Source: Caryophanales bacterium UBA6259 (GTDB lineage: Bacteria > Bacillota > Bacilli > Tepidibacillales > Tepidibacillaceae). From it: a DNA stretch of 64,000 bases. The notes under the pieces were generated by a model. It was not told the DNA's origin and searched no databases. It saw nothing but the letters and a program-made list of their open reading frames with translations. The stretch is from NCBI GenBank assembly GCA_002441135.1, contig DJVJ01000038.1, positions 115,758 to 179,757 on the forward strand. The letters run 5' to 3'. Numbering within the stretch: position 1 is the stretch's first letter; each line of letters begins with the position of its first letter. This document shows positions 17,461 to 26,510 of the stretch, piece by piece. A program made the translations under genes and the position numbers.

Positions 17461-18564
17461 ATGAATTCAATAAATCCAATACCACCATTAATTCAATATA
17501 TTATTTTATCTTTAATCCATCAATTAAATGGCCTAAGATCAAAGACAGGGATTGAGCGCCTACTTTTAGGATCTTTGGCAAAACAAACCTTACAGGACAC
17601 ATTTATTTTTCGATTAACTGCTTTTTATGGTTTGTTTGATGGTCTTGAGAAATCCGTGTTGGAAACGTATTTGCAAAGTTTTCTTATGAATGGATATCTT
17701 TTAGTGGAACAAGAAAAGTTGATATTAACTGCAGCAGGAAAAAAACAATTAGATGATATAAAAAAACAAATTGAGAACAACCCAATGCAAGAGAATAGAA
17801 ATAAGTTAATCATCGACAAGAAAACGAAGATGAGGTTAAAGGATCGCCTAACCTTGCTTGTACAGTCCCTTTCTTACTTGAGTCAAAATCAAAAAAACTT
17901 TGTTCCTGTGATTGATCAAATTGATGCACAAGAATGGGTGAGAAAAAAACTATTGCCGTATGACAATTTTAAAATTGAAAAATTAACTCACGCTTTGCAT
18001 TATGAATTAGATCAACTAGCTGCTTTTTTAGATGAAATGGAGAAACAATTACTATTATATCGTTTTTCAGGAAGCGAACGCACAGCACTTTCTTGGAATC
18101 AATTAACAGTTTATCTAGGCTTATTAAAAGAGGAGCTTTTAATTCGATATAATATAGTTTTACATAAAATCATTAATATCGTTTGTAAGAATAAAAACCA
18201 ATTTCCATTACTCCATAGTATCTTTTACGAGGACATACCCATTGGATATTTATCTCCCTCCACTCACCGTACATGGAATTTAATTAAAAATGGTAAGACA
18301 ATTGAGGAGATTGTACATATAAGGAAGATAAAAGCAAACACGATATATGATCATTTAGTAGAAATTATCATGATCAGCCCAAACTTCGATTTAACTCCTT
18401 TTGTAGAAAAGTGGAAACAAAAGGAGGTTATAACCTTATATGATCAATTAGGGGTGGTCAGTTTAGCTGACTATAAATCGAGATTAAGTCAAGGTATAAG
18501 TTATGCAGAATTAAAATTAATTATAATAAAGCTTTTAGCCAATGAAGGATGGGGTCAATGCTAG
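17461..18564 (+). CDS. ypbB: YpbB-like helix-turn-helix protein, RecS partner
   Basis: The 367-residue protein precedes a RecQ-type helicase gene and overlaps it, as ypbB precedes recS in B. subtilis. Its C-terminal third contains HRTWNLIKNGKTIEEIVHIR and KANTIYDHLVEI, a helix-turn-helix like that found in the C-terminal part of RecQ helicases (HTH_40). The N-terminal part is helical and not recognisable. An accessory role in DNA repair with the helicase is inferred from linkage only. The ATG follows AGGATGAT with good spacing. Confidence 0.78.
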   Translation: MNSINPIPPLIQYIILSLIHQLNGLRSKTGIERLLLGSLAKQTLQDTFIFRLTAFYGLFDGLEKSVLETYLQSFLMNGYLLVEQEKLILTAAGKKQLDDIKKQIENNPMQENRNKLIIDKKTKMRLKDRLTLLVQSLSYLSQNQKNFVPVIDQIDAQEWVRKKLLPYDNFKIEKLTHALHYELDQLAAFLDEMEKQLLLYRFSGSERTALSWNQLTVYLGLLKEELLIRYNIVLHKIINIVCKNKNQFPLLHSIFYEDIPIGYLSPSTHRTWNLIKNGKTIEEIVHIRKIKANTIYDHLVEIIMISPNFDLTPFVEKWKQKEVITLYDQLGVVSLADYKSRLSQGISYAELKLIIIKLLANEGWGQC

Positions 18565-20117
18565 AAGAAAAATTATATACACATTTTGGATATAGAGAAT
18601 TTCGACAAGGGCAAAAGGAGATTATTGAAAAAATAATCGCGAAGAAAAACGTATTAGGAATTTTGCCAACTGGTGCAGGTAAATCTTTAAGTTACCAATT
18701 ACCAGCTATTCTTTTGCCAGGGATAACCTTGGTTATTACTCCTCTAATATCATTAATGGAGGATCAGGTTTATCAGTTACGACAATCAGGATTAAGGATT
18801 GCTACGCTAATTAATAGTTCAACCGCTTCAAGTGATTATAAACATAAGTTAATTCGTTTACGTCAAGGTAAGTACAAGATTTTATATATTTCACCAGAAA
18901 AACTTCAGCAGGAATTTTTCTTTAAGGAACTAAAAGGGTTGAATATTTCTTTAGTAGTGATTGATGAAGCCCATTGTATTTCTCAATGGGGGCATGATTT
19001 TAGACCAGATTATTTAAAAATAAGAGAAGTAATCCCTAAATTAAATAATCCAATTGTTGTCGCACTTACTGCAACAGCAACACCGATGGTACAAGCAGAT
19101 ATTATTAAGCAGCTAAACCTCTCTAATATAGAAATGGTACTTACTTCTCATGATCGTGAGAATATTGCTTATCAAGTAATACATGCTGCCAATCTTTCTG
19201 ATAAAAAGAATACTTTAAAAAATACTGTTTTAAGTCTTGCTGGGCCTGGAATTATATATGTTAATTCCAGAAAAAGCAGTGAGGAAATCGCGGGATTTTT
19301 AAGAGACCAAGGAGTTACGAGTGTTGAAGCTTACCATGCAGGGCTCCCTTATGACGATCGAGCAATAATTCAACAACAATTTATGCAGGGTGAAGTTGCT
19401 CTTATTGTCGCTACAAAAGCTTTTGGTATGGGGATTAACAAAAAAAATGTACGCTATGTTATTCACTTTGATATCCCTGCGAATATCGAGAGCTACATGC
19501 AGGAGGTTGGAAGGGTAGGAAGAGATGGTCAACAAGGATATGCCTTATTATTATACCAAGAGGGGGATGAGGCGTTGGTCCTGCGTTTAATTGAACAGGA
19601 ATATCCAACAGAAGCTCTAATTCATGATGTATTATATTATCTAATCAATAGGAAACAAAAATATTTTACGTTTTTACTTGAAGAATTAAAAAATAGTGAA
19701 ATAAATGATCAGCTTTTAGAATTAATATTTTTTTATTTAGCACAAAATGGTTATTTAAAATGGAAGAAGCTTCAACAAGGGTACGAAATAACTATTCTGT
19801 TGGAATTGAATCTTGCTAACGGAATCGCTCTTTTAAATCAAATATTTGAGCGAAGAAGGGAGCATAGGAAAAAAGAATTAAAGGAAATGCTCCAATTTAT
19901 CCAAAATAATTCTTGTAGAAGAGAAAATCTTTTAAAATATTTTAGTGAAAGCTTGTCTAAACGCCCTAATCAATGCTGTGATTATTGTGGTATCGATTTT
20001 TCGATATTTCAAAAGAGGCTAGATGTCGTCACGAAAAGTAGTGCAAAACTGGGGTGGAATTGGAAAGAGGAATTAACAAAGCTTTTACCAATAGGAGAGA
20101 AAAACGATGAGAGATAA
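18558..20117 (+). CDS. recS: RecQ-family ATP-dependent DNA helicase (RecS-like)
   Basis: A 519-residue superfamily-2 3'-5' helicase for recombination and fork repair. Visible motifs: FRQGQKEII (motif 0), LPTGAGKSLSYQLPA (Walker A), DEAHCISQWGHDFRPDY (motif II plus aromatic loop), ALTATAT (III), AFGMGINKKNVRYVIH (V) and QEVGRVGRDG (VI). A RecQ zinc-binding region with four Cys follows (CRRENLL, CCDYCG). No HRDC domain is present, as in the short B. subtilis RecS (496 aa). ATG 18558 is eight bases from AAGGA and overlaps ypbB by seven bases. Confidence 0.93.
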   Translation: MLEEKLYTHFGYREFRQGQKEIIEKIIAKKNVLGILPTGAGKSLSYQLPAILLPGITLVITPLISLMEDQVYQLRQSGLRIATLINSSTASSDYKHKLIRLRQGKYKILYISPEKLQQEFFFKELKGLNISLVVIDEAHCISQWGHDFRPDYLKIREVIPKLNNPIVVALTATATPMVQADIIKQLNLSNIEMVLTSHDRENIAYQVIHAANLSDKKNTLKNTVLSLAGPGIIYVNSRKSSEEIAGFLRDQGVTSVEAYHAGLPYDDRAIIQQQFMQGEVALIVATKAFGMGINKKNVRYVIHFDIPANIESYMQEVGRVGRDGQQGYALLLYQEGDEALVLRLIEQEYPTEALIHDVLYYLINRKQKYFTFLLEELKNSEINDQLLELIFFYLAQNGYLKWKKLQQGYEITILLELNLANGIALLNQIFERRREHRKKELKEMLQFIQNNSCRRENLLKYFSESLSKRPNQCCDYCGIDFSIFQKRLDVVTKSSAKLGWNWKEELTKLLPIGEKNDER

Positions 20118-20691
20118 AATTGATATACAAAGTATCGATGTAAGGTTGCTAATCTACAATCTATATCTAACTCAAATTATTACTCTCATTATTGCATTTA
20201 TAATATCCTTTATTCTTCATGATAAATATCCTGTGCATGCCATCCTAACTATAATTCCAGAAAATGTTTATCAATCCTTATTGTATGGAATTATTTTTGC
20301 GTTTATTGCAATAAGTATAGATATATTCTTAGCGTGGATATTGCCAGAAGAAATGCTTGATGATGGTGGTATCAATGAGAAGCTTCTTAAAAACATGCCA
20401 ATTTGGCATATCTTTATCATAGCTAATGTGGTGGGATTTATTGAAGAATTCTTATTTAGAGGAGCTATTCAACCCACATTGGGGTTATGGCTTACTAGCA
20501 TGATTTTTACACTCATTCATTTTCGATATTTGAAGAAAATTGTTTTAATTATTGTAACTCTTTTATTAAGCTTAGGGTTGGGATGGTTAACTCAGCATAC
20601 AGGGAGTTGGTTTAGTTCCTATATTGCCCATACTCTTATCGATTTTATTTTAGGTATTTTTATAAGGAATCATTGGTTAAGCTTTAAGTAA
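20107..20691 (+). CDS. ypbD: CPBP-family intramembrane metalloprotease-like protein
   Basis: The 194-residue polytopic membrane protein has the CPBP/Abi signature EEFLFRG (motif 1, near residue 112), IHFRY (motif 2) and HTLIDF (motif 3), matching the glutamate/histidine residues of the family. Its substrate is unknown. The start overlaps recS by 11 bases and uses AGGAGAG in the recS end. Position downstream of recS agrees with ypbD in B. subtilis. Confidence 0.85.
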   Translation: MRDKIDIQSIDVRLLIYNLYLTQIITLIIAFIISFILHDKYPVHAILTIIPENVYQSLLYGIIFAFIAISIDIFLAWILPEEMLDDGGINEKLLKNMPIWHIFIIANVVGFIEEFLFRGAIQPTLGLWLTSMIFTLIHFRYLKKIVLIIVTLLLSLGLGWLTQHTGSWFSSYIAHTLIDFILGIFIRNHWLSFK

Positions 20692-20785
20692 TTCATGAAT
20701 TACTAAGGAATTTGCAGGAATTTATAAAAATTTGTCGAAAACATTTTATTGATACTTGAATATAAAATCAAAAGGAGCATGATTC

Positions 20786-21397
20786 ATGTCAGATATTTTT
20801 AAAGAGAACAACGAGCATGTAGAGAATAATATGGATTATTCCTCCTTACCACCAAGGGGAACAATTCATAAAGTAGAAAATAAAAAAAGTAAATCTTCTA
20901 AATGGAACTTTACACAATTAACATTGGTATTTTTTCTGCTAATATTAGTGGTGAGTCCTTTAGTATTTTATCAATTTTACGGTTCTTCTAAAGAGGCAGA
21001 CGGCCCTCTTCCAATTAAAACACAACCTATAGAGGTTGTTGAAGGTGATTTTGAATCAAATACGAATAAATCAAATCAAACTCAAAAAAAGGATTCTGTA
21101 GTAAATACTAATGAGCAAACTAAGCAAAGCAATTCAACAAGCCTTCAAAGTAGCACAAATGATAGCAATCAAAATACACAAAGTAGCCTAGACAATTCAA
21201 ACCCAGAAAAAAATAACGAAGCTTTAAAACAGCATGTGGTTGCCAAGGGGGAGAATTTATACCGCATCTCTCTAAAATACTATGACACTGGTGAGTTTGT
21301 AGAGGAATTAGCCAAATTTAACGGACTAAATAATCCAAATGATATATTTGAAGGATTAGTTCTAGAGATTCCTGATCAGAAAATTTTAGTACAATAA
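20786..21397 (+). CDS. ypbE: LysM-domain membrane-anchored protein (YpbE-like)
   Basis: The 203-residue protein has a cytoplasmic N-terminus, one membrane helix (LTLVFFLLILVVSPLVF, about 46-64), a low-complexity Ser/Asn/Gln linker, and a C-terminal LysM domain (HVVAKGENLYRISLKYY to LEIPDQ). It would be anchored in the membrane with LysM facing peptidoglycan. AAGGAG lies eight bases upstream of the ATG. Order recS-ypbD-ypbE is that of B. subtilis. Function unknown. Confidence 0.82.
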   Translation: MSDIFKENNEHVENNMDYSSLPPRGTIHKVENKKSKSSKWNFTQLTLVFFLLILVVSPLVFYQFYGSSKEADGPLPIKTQPIEVVEGDFESNTNKSNQTQKKDSVVNTNEQTKQSNSTSLQSSTNDSNQNTQSSLDNSNPEKNNEALKQHVVAKGENLYRISLKYYDTGEFVEELAKFNGLNNPNDIFEGLVLEIPDQKILVQ

Positions 21398-21419
21398 GAA
21401 AATTAAGTGTAATACAACA

Positions 21420-21454
21420 AGAGATGATTCCATTATTAATGGGATCTTTTTTTT
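21420..21454 (+). terminator. Terminator after ypbE
   Basis: AGAT-CCAT/ATGG-ATCT interrupted stem followed by eight T residues, 25 bases after the stop. Confidence 0.75.
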
Positions 21455-21564
21455 ATGCAATTAGATAAAATAAAACTGTTTCATTTTAAAAACATAAACT
21501 GTTATATATCTGGATTTTCAAAAACGATAAAAAGACTTTTTTAAAAAACATGATTAAAACAAGG

Positions 21565-21590
21565 GTTTACACTATATTCATGTTGTAAAC
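21565..21590. promoter_or_regulatory. Inverted repeat upstream of the oxidoreductase promoter
   Basis: Perfect arms GTTTACA (21565-21571) and TGTAAAC (21584-21590) with a 12-base AT-rich centre, about 80 bases upstream of the predicted start of transcription. It could bind a dimeric regulator; no known operator is recognised. Confidence 0.4.
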
Positions 21591-21621
21591 TAAAAGGTTT
21601 TAAAAAAATTTTATATAGCTG

Positions 21622-21650
21622 TTGCTATCTAAAAAATAAGCTGTTATAAT
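21622..21650 (+). promoter_or_regulatory. Sigma-A promoter of the oxidoreductase operon
   Basis: TTGCTA (21622-21627) and a perfect TATAAT (21645-21650) with a 17-base spacer. It leaves a 5' leader of about 115 bases before the first gene. The motif AGCTGTT occurs at 21617-21623 and again at 21639-21645, overlapping both promoter boxes. Confidence 0.75.
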
Positions 21651-21770
21651 TTTAATTGATCGTAAGATTAAAAGAAGTTGAATAGCTTTTCTAGGTTGGA
21701 AATATTTATTGTTATATTTTATTTTATGTTCTGTTACACATTGTATATATTGGGTGAGGAGGTTAAAAGT

Positions 21771-22766
21771 ATGTCGAAATTACCAATTAAAAATGAGCTT
21801 GGTTTTTTTGAAATTCGTTTAGAATCAATTGGAGGACTTGGAGCGCATTTAGCAGGAAAAATGCTAGCTGAAGCAGGAGTTCTAGGTCTAGGGTTAAATG
21901 GAGCACACTTTTCTTCTTATGGTTCTGAGAAAAAGGGTTCCCCTGTTAAATCTTTTGTTCGCTTAGGTGAAGGAGAGATTAGAATTAGTAGTCCAGTGGA
22001 AAGACCACATATTGTTGGTGTATTCCATGAGAATTTGTTCAAAACAATTGATGTAGCGAATGGTTTGTTACCAGATGGAGTTATTTTAGTTAATACGACA
22101 AAAACACCAGATGAAATTCGTGAAAAGTTCAATATTAAATCTGGAACAGTCGCAGTAGTAGATGCATTAGGTATTTCTGTAGAAGAAAAAACTCGTGTTA
22201 ATACTGCAATGTTAGGTGCAATGTTCCGTATTGCGGATTTCTTAAATCCAGAAGCGATGAAAAATGTTATTCGTCAAACATTTGAAGAAAAATATCCAAA
22301 GCTAGTGGATTCTAATATCCGTACCTTTGATCGTGGTTTTAATGAAGTTCAATTTAAAACATTTGAAGCAGAAGCTGGAGCAGTAAATGAATTTGTTCGT
22401 GCTCAATCTGACTTAGGTTACTTAACTCAACCAATGGGTGGGGTAATTATTAATCCAGGTAATACGATCCTTAAGGATTTAAGCAGTTCTCGCCAAGGTT
22501 TCTTACCTGATTTTGAAGCTGCAAAATGTATTAACTGTGCTGCATGTGACACAGCTTGTCCTGATCTTTGTTTTGTATGGGAAGAGAAGGAAGATGCAAA
22601 GGGTCGCCCACAAATGTTCTTACAAGGAATTGACTATCAATACTGTAAAGGTTGCATGAAGTGTGTTGCAGTTTGTCCAACAGATGCATTAACCACGGTT
22701 CGTGAAGCAGAGGGATTCGCGGATGAGAATCGTATGCCACACCGTTTTGTGTTAGCGCAAAATTAA
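21771..22766 (+). CDS. 2-oxoacid:ferredoxin oxidoreductase, gamma subunit fused to 2x[4Fe-4S] delta domain
   Basis: Residues 1 to about 225 form the gamma domain (RLESIGGLGAHLAGKMLAEA, HFSSYGSEKKGSPVKSFVR). Residues 250-305 form a bacterial-type ferredoxin with two CxxCxxCxxxCP motifs (Cys253/256/259/263 and 292/295/298/302). Such subunits relay electrons from the TPP site of pyruvate or ketoacid oxidoreductases to ferredoxin. ATG 21771 follows GAGGAGG; an earlier ATG would add a hydrophobic leader inside the untranslated region. Codons are strongly biased to CGT for arginine, unlike neighbours, which suggests high expression. Confidence 0.9.
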   Translation: MSKLPIKNELGFFEIRLESIGGLGAHLAGKMLAEAGVLGLGLNGAHFSSYGSEKKGSPVKSFVRLGEGEIRISSPVERPHIVGVFHENLFKTIDVANGLLPDGVILVNTTKTPDEIREKFNIKSGTVAVVDALGISVEEKTRVNTAMLGAMFRIADFLNPEAMKNVIRQTFEEKYPKLVDSNIRTFDRGFNEVQFKTFEAEAGAVNEFVRAQSDLGYLTQPMGGVIINPGNTILKDLSSSRQGFLPDFEAAKCINCAACDTACPDLCFVWEEKEDAKGRPQMFLQGIDYQYCKGCMKCVAVCPTDALTTVREAEGFADENRMPHRFVLAQN

Positions 22767-22781
22767 GGGAGGGAAATGAAA

Positions 22782-25043
22782 ATGGCGAAACAAAATATAG
22801 ATTTCAAAACAGGAAATGAAATGGCTGCTTTAGCCATTGCACAAATAGATTACCATCTAATGGGATACTTCCCAATTACTCCATCTACTGAAATTGCTGA
22901 ATTTCTAGATGAAATGAAAACTCGTGGCGAGCATAATATTGCGATGGTAGCTGCTGATGGTGAGCATGGTGCAGCAGGAATTAACTACGGTGCTTCTACT
23001 GGTGGTGGACGTGTATTTAACGCGACTAGTGCGAATGGTTTCTTATATATGTTAGAGCAATTACCAGTACAATCTGGAACTCGTTTTCCAATGGTACTTG
23101 ATTTAGTTACTCGTGCAGTAAGTGGACCATTAGATATTCGTGGTGACCACTCTGACTTATACTATGGATTAAATACAGGTTGGCCAATTCTTTTAGCTCG
23201 TGATCCTCAAGCAGTATATGACATGAACATTATTGCTACTCGTTTAACAGAGCACAAAGATGTTCGTTTGCCAGTTATTGTTGCTTTTGATGGCTTTGTA
23301 ACCTCTCACCAAAAGCGTAAAGTACAATATATTGAAGATCGTAAAGTAGTTCAAGATTTTGTAGGTGAAATGCCAGAAGGCTTTGTTACTTCCTTAGATC
23401 CTAAAAATCCTGTAACAATTGGACCATACATGAATGATCCTGACTATGGAAACAACAAATACCAGCAATCTCTAGCAATGTATAAAACAGAAGAAGTTTA
23501 TGAAATGATTGCTAGCGAATATAAAGAATTAACTGGACGTGAATATCCAGTACTAGATCTATATCGTATGGAAGATGCAGAGGTTGCTGTATTCTTACTA
23601 AACTCTGCAGCAGAAACTGCAAAAGACGTTGCAGATAAATTACGTGCACAAGGAATCAAAGCAGGGGTAATTTCTCCTAACGTGATTCGTCCTTTCCCTG
23701 CAAAACAGATTAGAGAAGCATTGAAAAATGTAAAAGGTCTTCTTGTTGGTGAGCGTGCGGATTCTGTTGGTGCTTATGGCGGACAGATTACTCATGAAGT
23801 AAAAGCTGCAATTCAAGATGATAAAGATAACAAAACTGTAGTAGTAAGCCGTATCTTCTCCTTAGGTGGAAAAGATTTCTTCGCGGATGAAGCGGAGGAT
23901 TTCTTCAAGCTTGCTATGGAAGCAGCAGAAAAAGGCTATGCAGAAGTTCCATTTGACTACTATGGTGTATTCCCTGGAAACCCAGAAAAGGCTCCTAAGC
24001 GTTTACTAGAGCCAGTAGATACTGAACAATGGAAAACTGGATTAATTAAAGTAGAAAAAGATGAAACAACAGGACTTTTAAATGTTAAGGTTCCACCATT
24101 ACGTCAATTAACGAAGAAACCTAAGCGTTTAGCACCAGGCCATGGCGCATGCCCGGGCTGTGGTATCTATCCTGGTCTTGAAACTTTCTTTAAAGGTATT
24201 GAAGGAAACATCGTTGTATTATTCCACACTGGTTGTGGAATGGTAGTATCCACTGGATATCCTTACAGTGCTCATAAAGGAACATACCTACACAACTTAT
24301 TCCAAAATGGTGCTGCTACTCTTTCTGGTTTAGTTGAAATGTTCTGGGAGAAAAAGCGTCGTGGTGAGATTGAATTACCATCAGAGGACTTCACTTTCGT
24401 AATGGTAACTGGTGATGGTGGTATGGATATCGGTATGGGACCATCTATTGGTGCTGCACTTCGTAACCACAAAATGATCATCGTTGAGTATGATAATGAG
24501 GGATACATGAATACTGGTAGCCAATTATCCTACTCCACTCCAATTGGTCATATGACAAGTACTTCTAATGTTGGTGAAAAACAAGGTGGTAAAGCGTTCC
24601 ACCATAAAGATACAGCGCAAATTATGGCTGCTACAAATATTCCATATGTGTTTACAGGTACTGAAGCTTTCCCACAGGATTTAATTAAGAAAGCGGCAAA
24701 AGCACAATGGTATGCTCAAAATGAAGGCTTAGTATATGGTAAGATTCTTATCTCTTGCCCACTTAACTGGAAGGCAAAGGATGAAGAGGGTTCTGCGATT
24801 GTTGGTACTGCAGTTAACTCTTGCTTCTTCCCAATCTATGAAGTGGAAAAGGGTATTACAAACATTACCTATAACCCAGAAGAAAAAGGTAAACGAGTTC
24901 CTGTTTCTGAATGGTTAGGAATGTTAGGTAAAACGAAACACCTATTAAAGCCAGAATATGCGGCAACACTTAAATCCTTTGAGAACGAAATTGAACGTCG
25001 TTGGATTAAATTAAAAGCAAAACACGAAAACCCAGTATTATAA
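22782..25043 (+). CDS. 2-oxoacid (pyruvate):ferredoxin oxidoreductase, fused alpha-beta subunit
   Basis: The 753-residue protein joins an alpha part (about 1-430, with GYFPITPSTEIAEFLDE and DGEHGAAG) to a beta part with CPGCG (Cys457/Cys460), the TPP-binding VTGDGGMDIGMG (Asp545) and YDNEGYMNTGSQLSYSTPIG, a pattern typical of pyruvate:ferredoxin oxidoreductases. It converts a 2-oxoacid and CoA to acyl-CoA, CO2 and reduced ferredoxin. ATG 22782 is eight bases from GGGAGGG. The alpha-beta join is in frame without stop or frameshift, so it is a real fusion. Arginine is nearly always CGT. Confidence 0.92.
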   Translation: MAKQNIDFKTGNEMAALAIAQIDYHLMGYFPITPSTEIAEFLDEMKTRGEHNIAMVAADGEHGAAGINYGASTGGGRVFNATSANGFLYMLEQLPVQSGTRFPMVLDLVTRAVSGPLDIRGDHSDLYYGLNTGWPILLARDPQAVYDMNIIATRLTEHKDVRLPVIVAFDGFVTSHQKRKVQYIEDRKVVQDFVGEMPEGFVTSLDPKNPVTIGPYMNDPDYGNNKYQQSLAMYKTEEVYEMIASEYKELTGREYPVLDLYRMEDAEVAVFLLNSAAETAKDVADKLRAQGIKAGVISPNVIRPFPAKQIREALKNVKGLLVGERADSVGAYGGQITHEVKAAIQDDKDNKTVVVSRIFSLGGKDFFADEAEDFFKLAMEAAEKGYAEVPFDYYGVFPGNPEKAPKRLLEPVDTEQWKTGLIKVEKDETTGLLNVKVPPLRQLTKKPKRLAPGHGACPGCGIYPGLETFFKGIEGNIVVLFHTGCGMVVSTGYPYSAHKGTYLHNLFQNGAATLSGLVEMFWEKKRRGEIELPSEDFTFVMVTGDGGMDIGMGPSIGAALRNHKMIIVEYDNEGYMNTGSQLSYSTPIGHMTSTSNVGEKQGGKAFHHKDTAQIMAATNIPYVFTGTEAFPQDLIKKAAKAQWYAQNEGLVYGKILISCPLNWKAKDEEGSAIVGTAVNSCFFPIYEVEKGITNITYNPEEKGKRVPVSEWLGMLGKTKHLLKPEYAATLKSFENEIERRWIKLKAKHENPVL

Positions 25044-25052
25044 TTGGTATTT

Positions 25053-25086
25053 AAAAGGCCTTCTTCTAAGAGAAGGCCTTTTTTTT
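25053..25086 (+). terminator. Terminator after the oxidoreductase operon
   Basis: Perfect 12-bp stem AAAAGGCCTTCT/AGAAGGCCTTTT with a six-base loop, followed by further T residues. Confidence 0.95.
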
Positions 25087-25125
25087 GATATTAAGACATA
25101 TATTTATTTTAAGGAGGGGATCTAT

Positions 25126-25512
25126 GTGTATTTATTTTATTTATATTTGGTTTTTCAAGCCTTTTTATTAGCTCTGCTAACAGAATACTTTTTAGTAAAT
25201 TATTTACTAGTATACAATAATTTAGCCGAATGGGTATTTTTGTTTATGTCTAAAAAAATGGAATTAATAATATTGTTTGTGATTCTACAGATTATCTTTT
25301 TATCACTACATCAAGTCTTAAAATATGCGGTAAATTTGTTAAAGTATAAAAAAAGGAGAGCTGCACCTTTTGATTATTGGAAGGCAGTCTCTCTTTTAAT
25401 CATCACCTTTGATATTTACTTGTACCTAGTATTGAATATTGGTTGGATTTTTCTAATTTCGTTTATTTCTTATTGGCTAATGAAGGAAATCGCATTTACT
25501 CTCCCAAAATAA
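25126..25512 (+). CDS. Small polytopic membrane protein, unknown
   Basis: No family recognised. The 128-residue protein has about four hydrophobic segments, with a basic loop (LKYKKRRAAPFDYWK) in the middle. AAGGAGGGG precedes two overlapping start codons: ATG 25124 is out of frame, and GTG 25126 opens this frame. It has no obvious operon partner. Its 3' end overlaps the convergent deacetylase gene by 17 bases. Confidence 0.6.
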   Translation: MYLFYLYLVFQAFLLALLTEYFLVNYLLVYNNLAEWVFLFMSKKMELIILFVILQIIFLSLHQVLKYAVNLLKYKKRRAAPFDYWKAVSLLIITFDIYLYLVLNIGWIFLISFISYWLMKEIAFTLPK

Positions 25513-26338
25513 CCTCTGTTGGTAGTACAAAAGAATAACCAAGTTCTTTTAATTTTATCAACATTTCATCTAAAGCAAGAGCCGTTACTTCTTTATCGTG
25601 CATTAAAATATTTGCCCCAGAGGTAATATTATCGACCACCTGAGCAATAACCTTATCTTTTTGTTCGGGTTTAAAATACTCCCAATCTAAAGAGCCTAAA
25701 GTCCAATTCATTCTTTGCATTTTTTCATCTAGGATGATTTTAACAGAAGCAGGAGACATTACACCAAATGGTGGACGAAAATAAGTAGGACGTACACCAG
25801 TAACTTCTTCTACCAAATCATTTACTTCAACGATTTCTTTTTTTGTTTTTTCCTCGTCAATTTGTTTTAAATTTTCATGCCACCAAGTATGGTTACCGAT
25901 AATATGTCCTCTATCATATATTTCTCTTAATAATTCTTTATTTTTCACTGCATAATGTCCATTAATGAAAAAGATGGCTTTAGCTTGATGCTTGTCTAAA
26001 GTATCAAGAATCATTTTAGTGTGCTTACCCTGAGGTGCATCATCAAAGGTTAGCAACACCACTTTATTGGTTTGTATCTCATCTAATGGCTTTATAAAGT
26101 AATTGGTATTTACAAAGTATTTAGGTTGTTCTGGTTGATTACTTACATTGTCTGGTTTGGTTTGGTCTTTTTCGTTTTGTTCCGTTTTTTCTGAACTTGT
26201 CCCAGTTTGCTTAGTTTGCTCAGTTTTGGCAGTATCCATTTGCTTTTGGTTATTATTTAGAGTTTCGTTTGTACAGCCCACCATCAGTAATAGAATTGCA
26301 AGAAGTAATACAGCGACGAATTTGTCCGTTCTCTTCAT
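25496..26338 (-). CDS. Polysaccharide deacetylase lipoprotein
   Basis: The 280-residue protein starts with a lipoprotein signal (LLLMVGC, lipidated Cys), a Gln/Thr/Lys-rich linker and a NodB-type CE4 domain: TFDD (catalytic base and metal Asp), GNHTWWH (metal histidines), RPPFG and ILMHD. Such enzymes deacetylate N-acetylglucosamine residues of peptidoglycan or other glycans outside the membrane. AGAGGGG precedes ATG 26338; an upstream ATG would only add a non-signal stretch. It is convergent with the previous gene and divergent from the MerR-type regulator. Confidence 0.88.
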   Translation of the reverse strand: MKRTDKFVAVLLLAILLLMVGCTNETLNNNQKQMDTAKTEQTKQTGTSSEKTEQNEKDQTKPDNVSNQPEQPKYFVNTNYFIKPLDEIQTNKVVLLTFDDAPQGKHTKMILDTLDKHQAKAIFFINGHYAVKNKELLREIYDRGHIIGNHTWWHENLKQIDEEKTKKEIVEVNDLVEEVTGVRPTYFRPPFGVMSPASVKIILDEKMQRMNWTLGSLDWEYFKPEQKDKVIAQVVDNITSGANILMHDKEVTALALDEMLIKLKELGYSFVLPTEVILGE

Positions 26339-26444
26339 AAAGTTGTCCCCTCTAGTTAGTATTTTTATGTCTATAATTAACATTTTATCTTATCTAAATA
26401 AAAAAGAAAGACAATAAAAGTAAAAAATTTTTATAATAATAATT

Positions 26445-26469
26445 CAAATTTTCAAAAATTTGTTATAAT
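26445..26469 (+). promoter_or_regulatory. Palindrome abutting the -10 box of the MerR-type gene
   Basis: CAAATTTT-CA-AAAATTTG (26445-26462) ends one base before a perfect TATAAT (26464-26469). An outer pair AATTCAAA (26441-26448) and TTTGAATT (26488-26495) flanks the -10. A MerR-type operator normally lies in a long -35/-10 spacer, so this could be an autoregulatory site; the -35 is poor (ATAATT with a 19-base spacer). Confidence 0.5.
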
Positions 26470-26510
26470 ATTGTTTAATAAGAATTGTTTGAATTAAGGG
26501 GGGGTGCTTT

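Noticed and set aside
22782..25043. Possible frameshift or misassembly joining alpha and beta oxidoreductase subunits
   Set aside because: The join is a continuous frame with conserved motifs on both sides and uniform codon use, so it is a genuine fusion.
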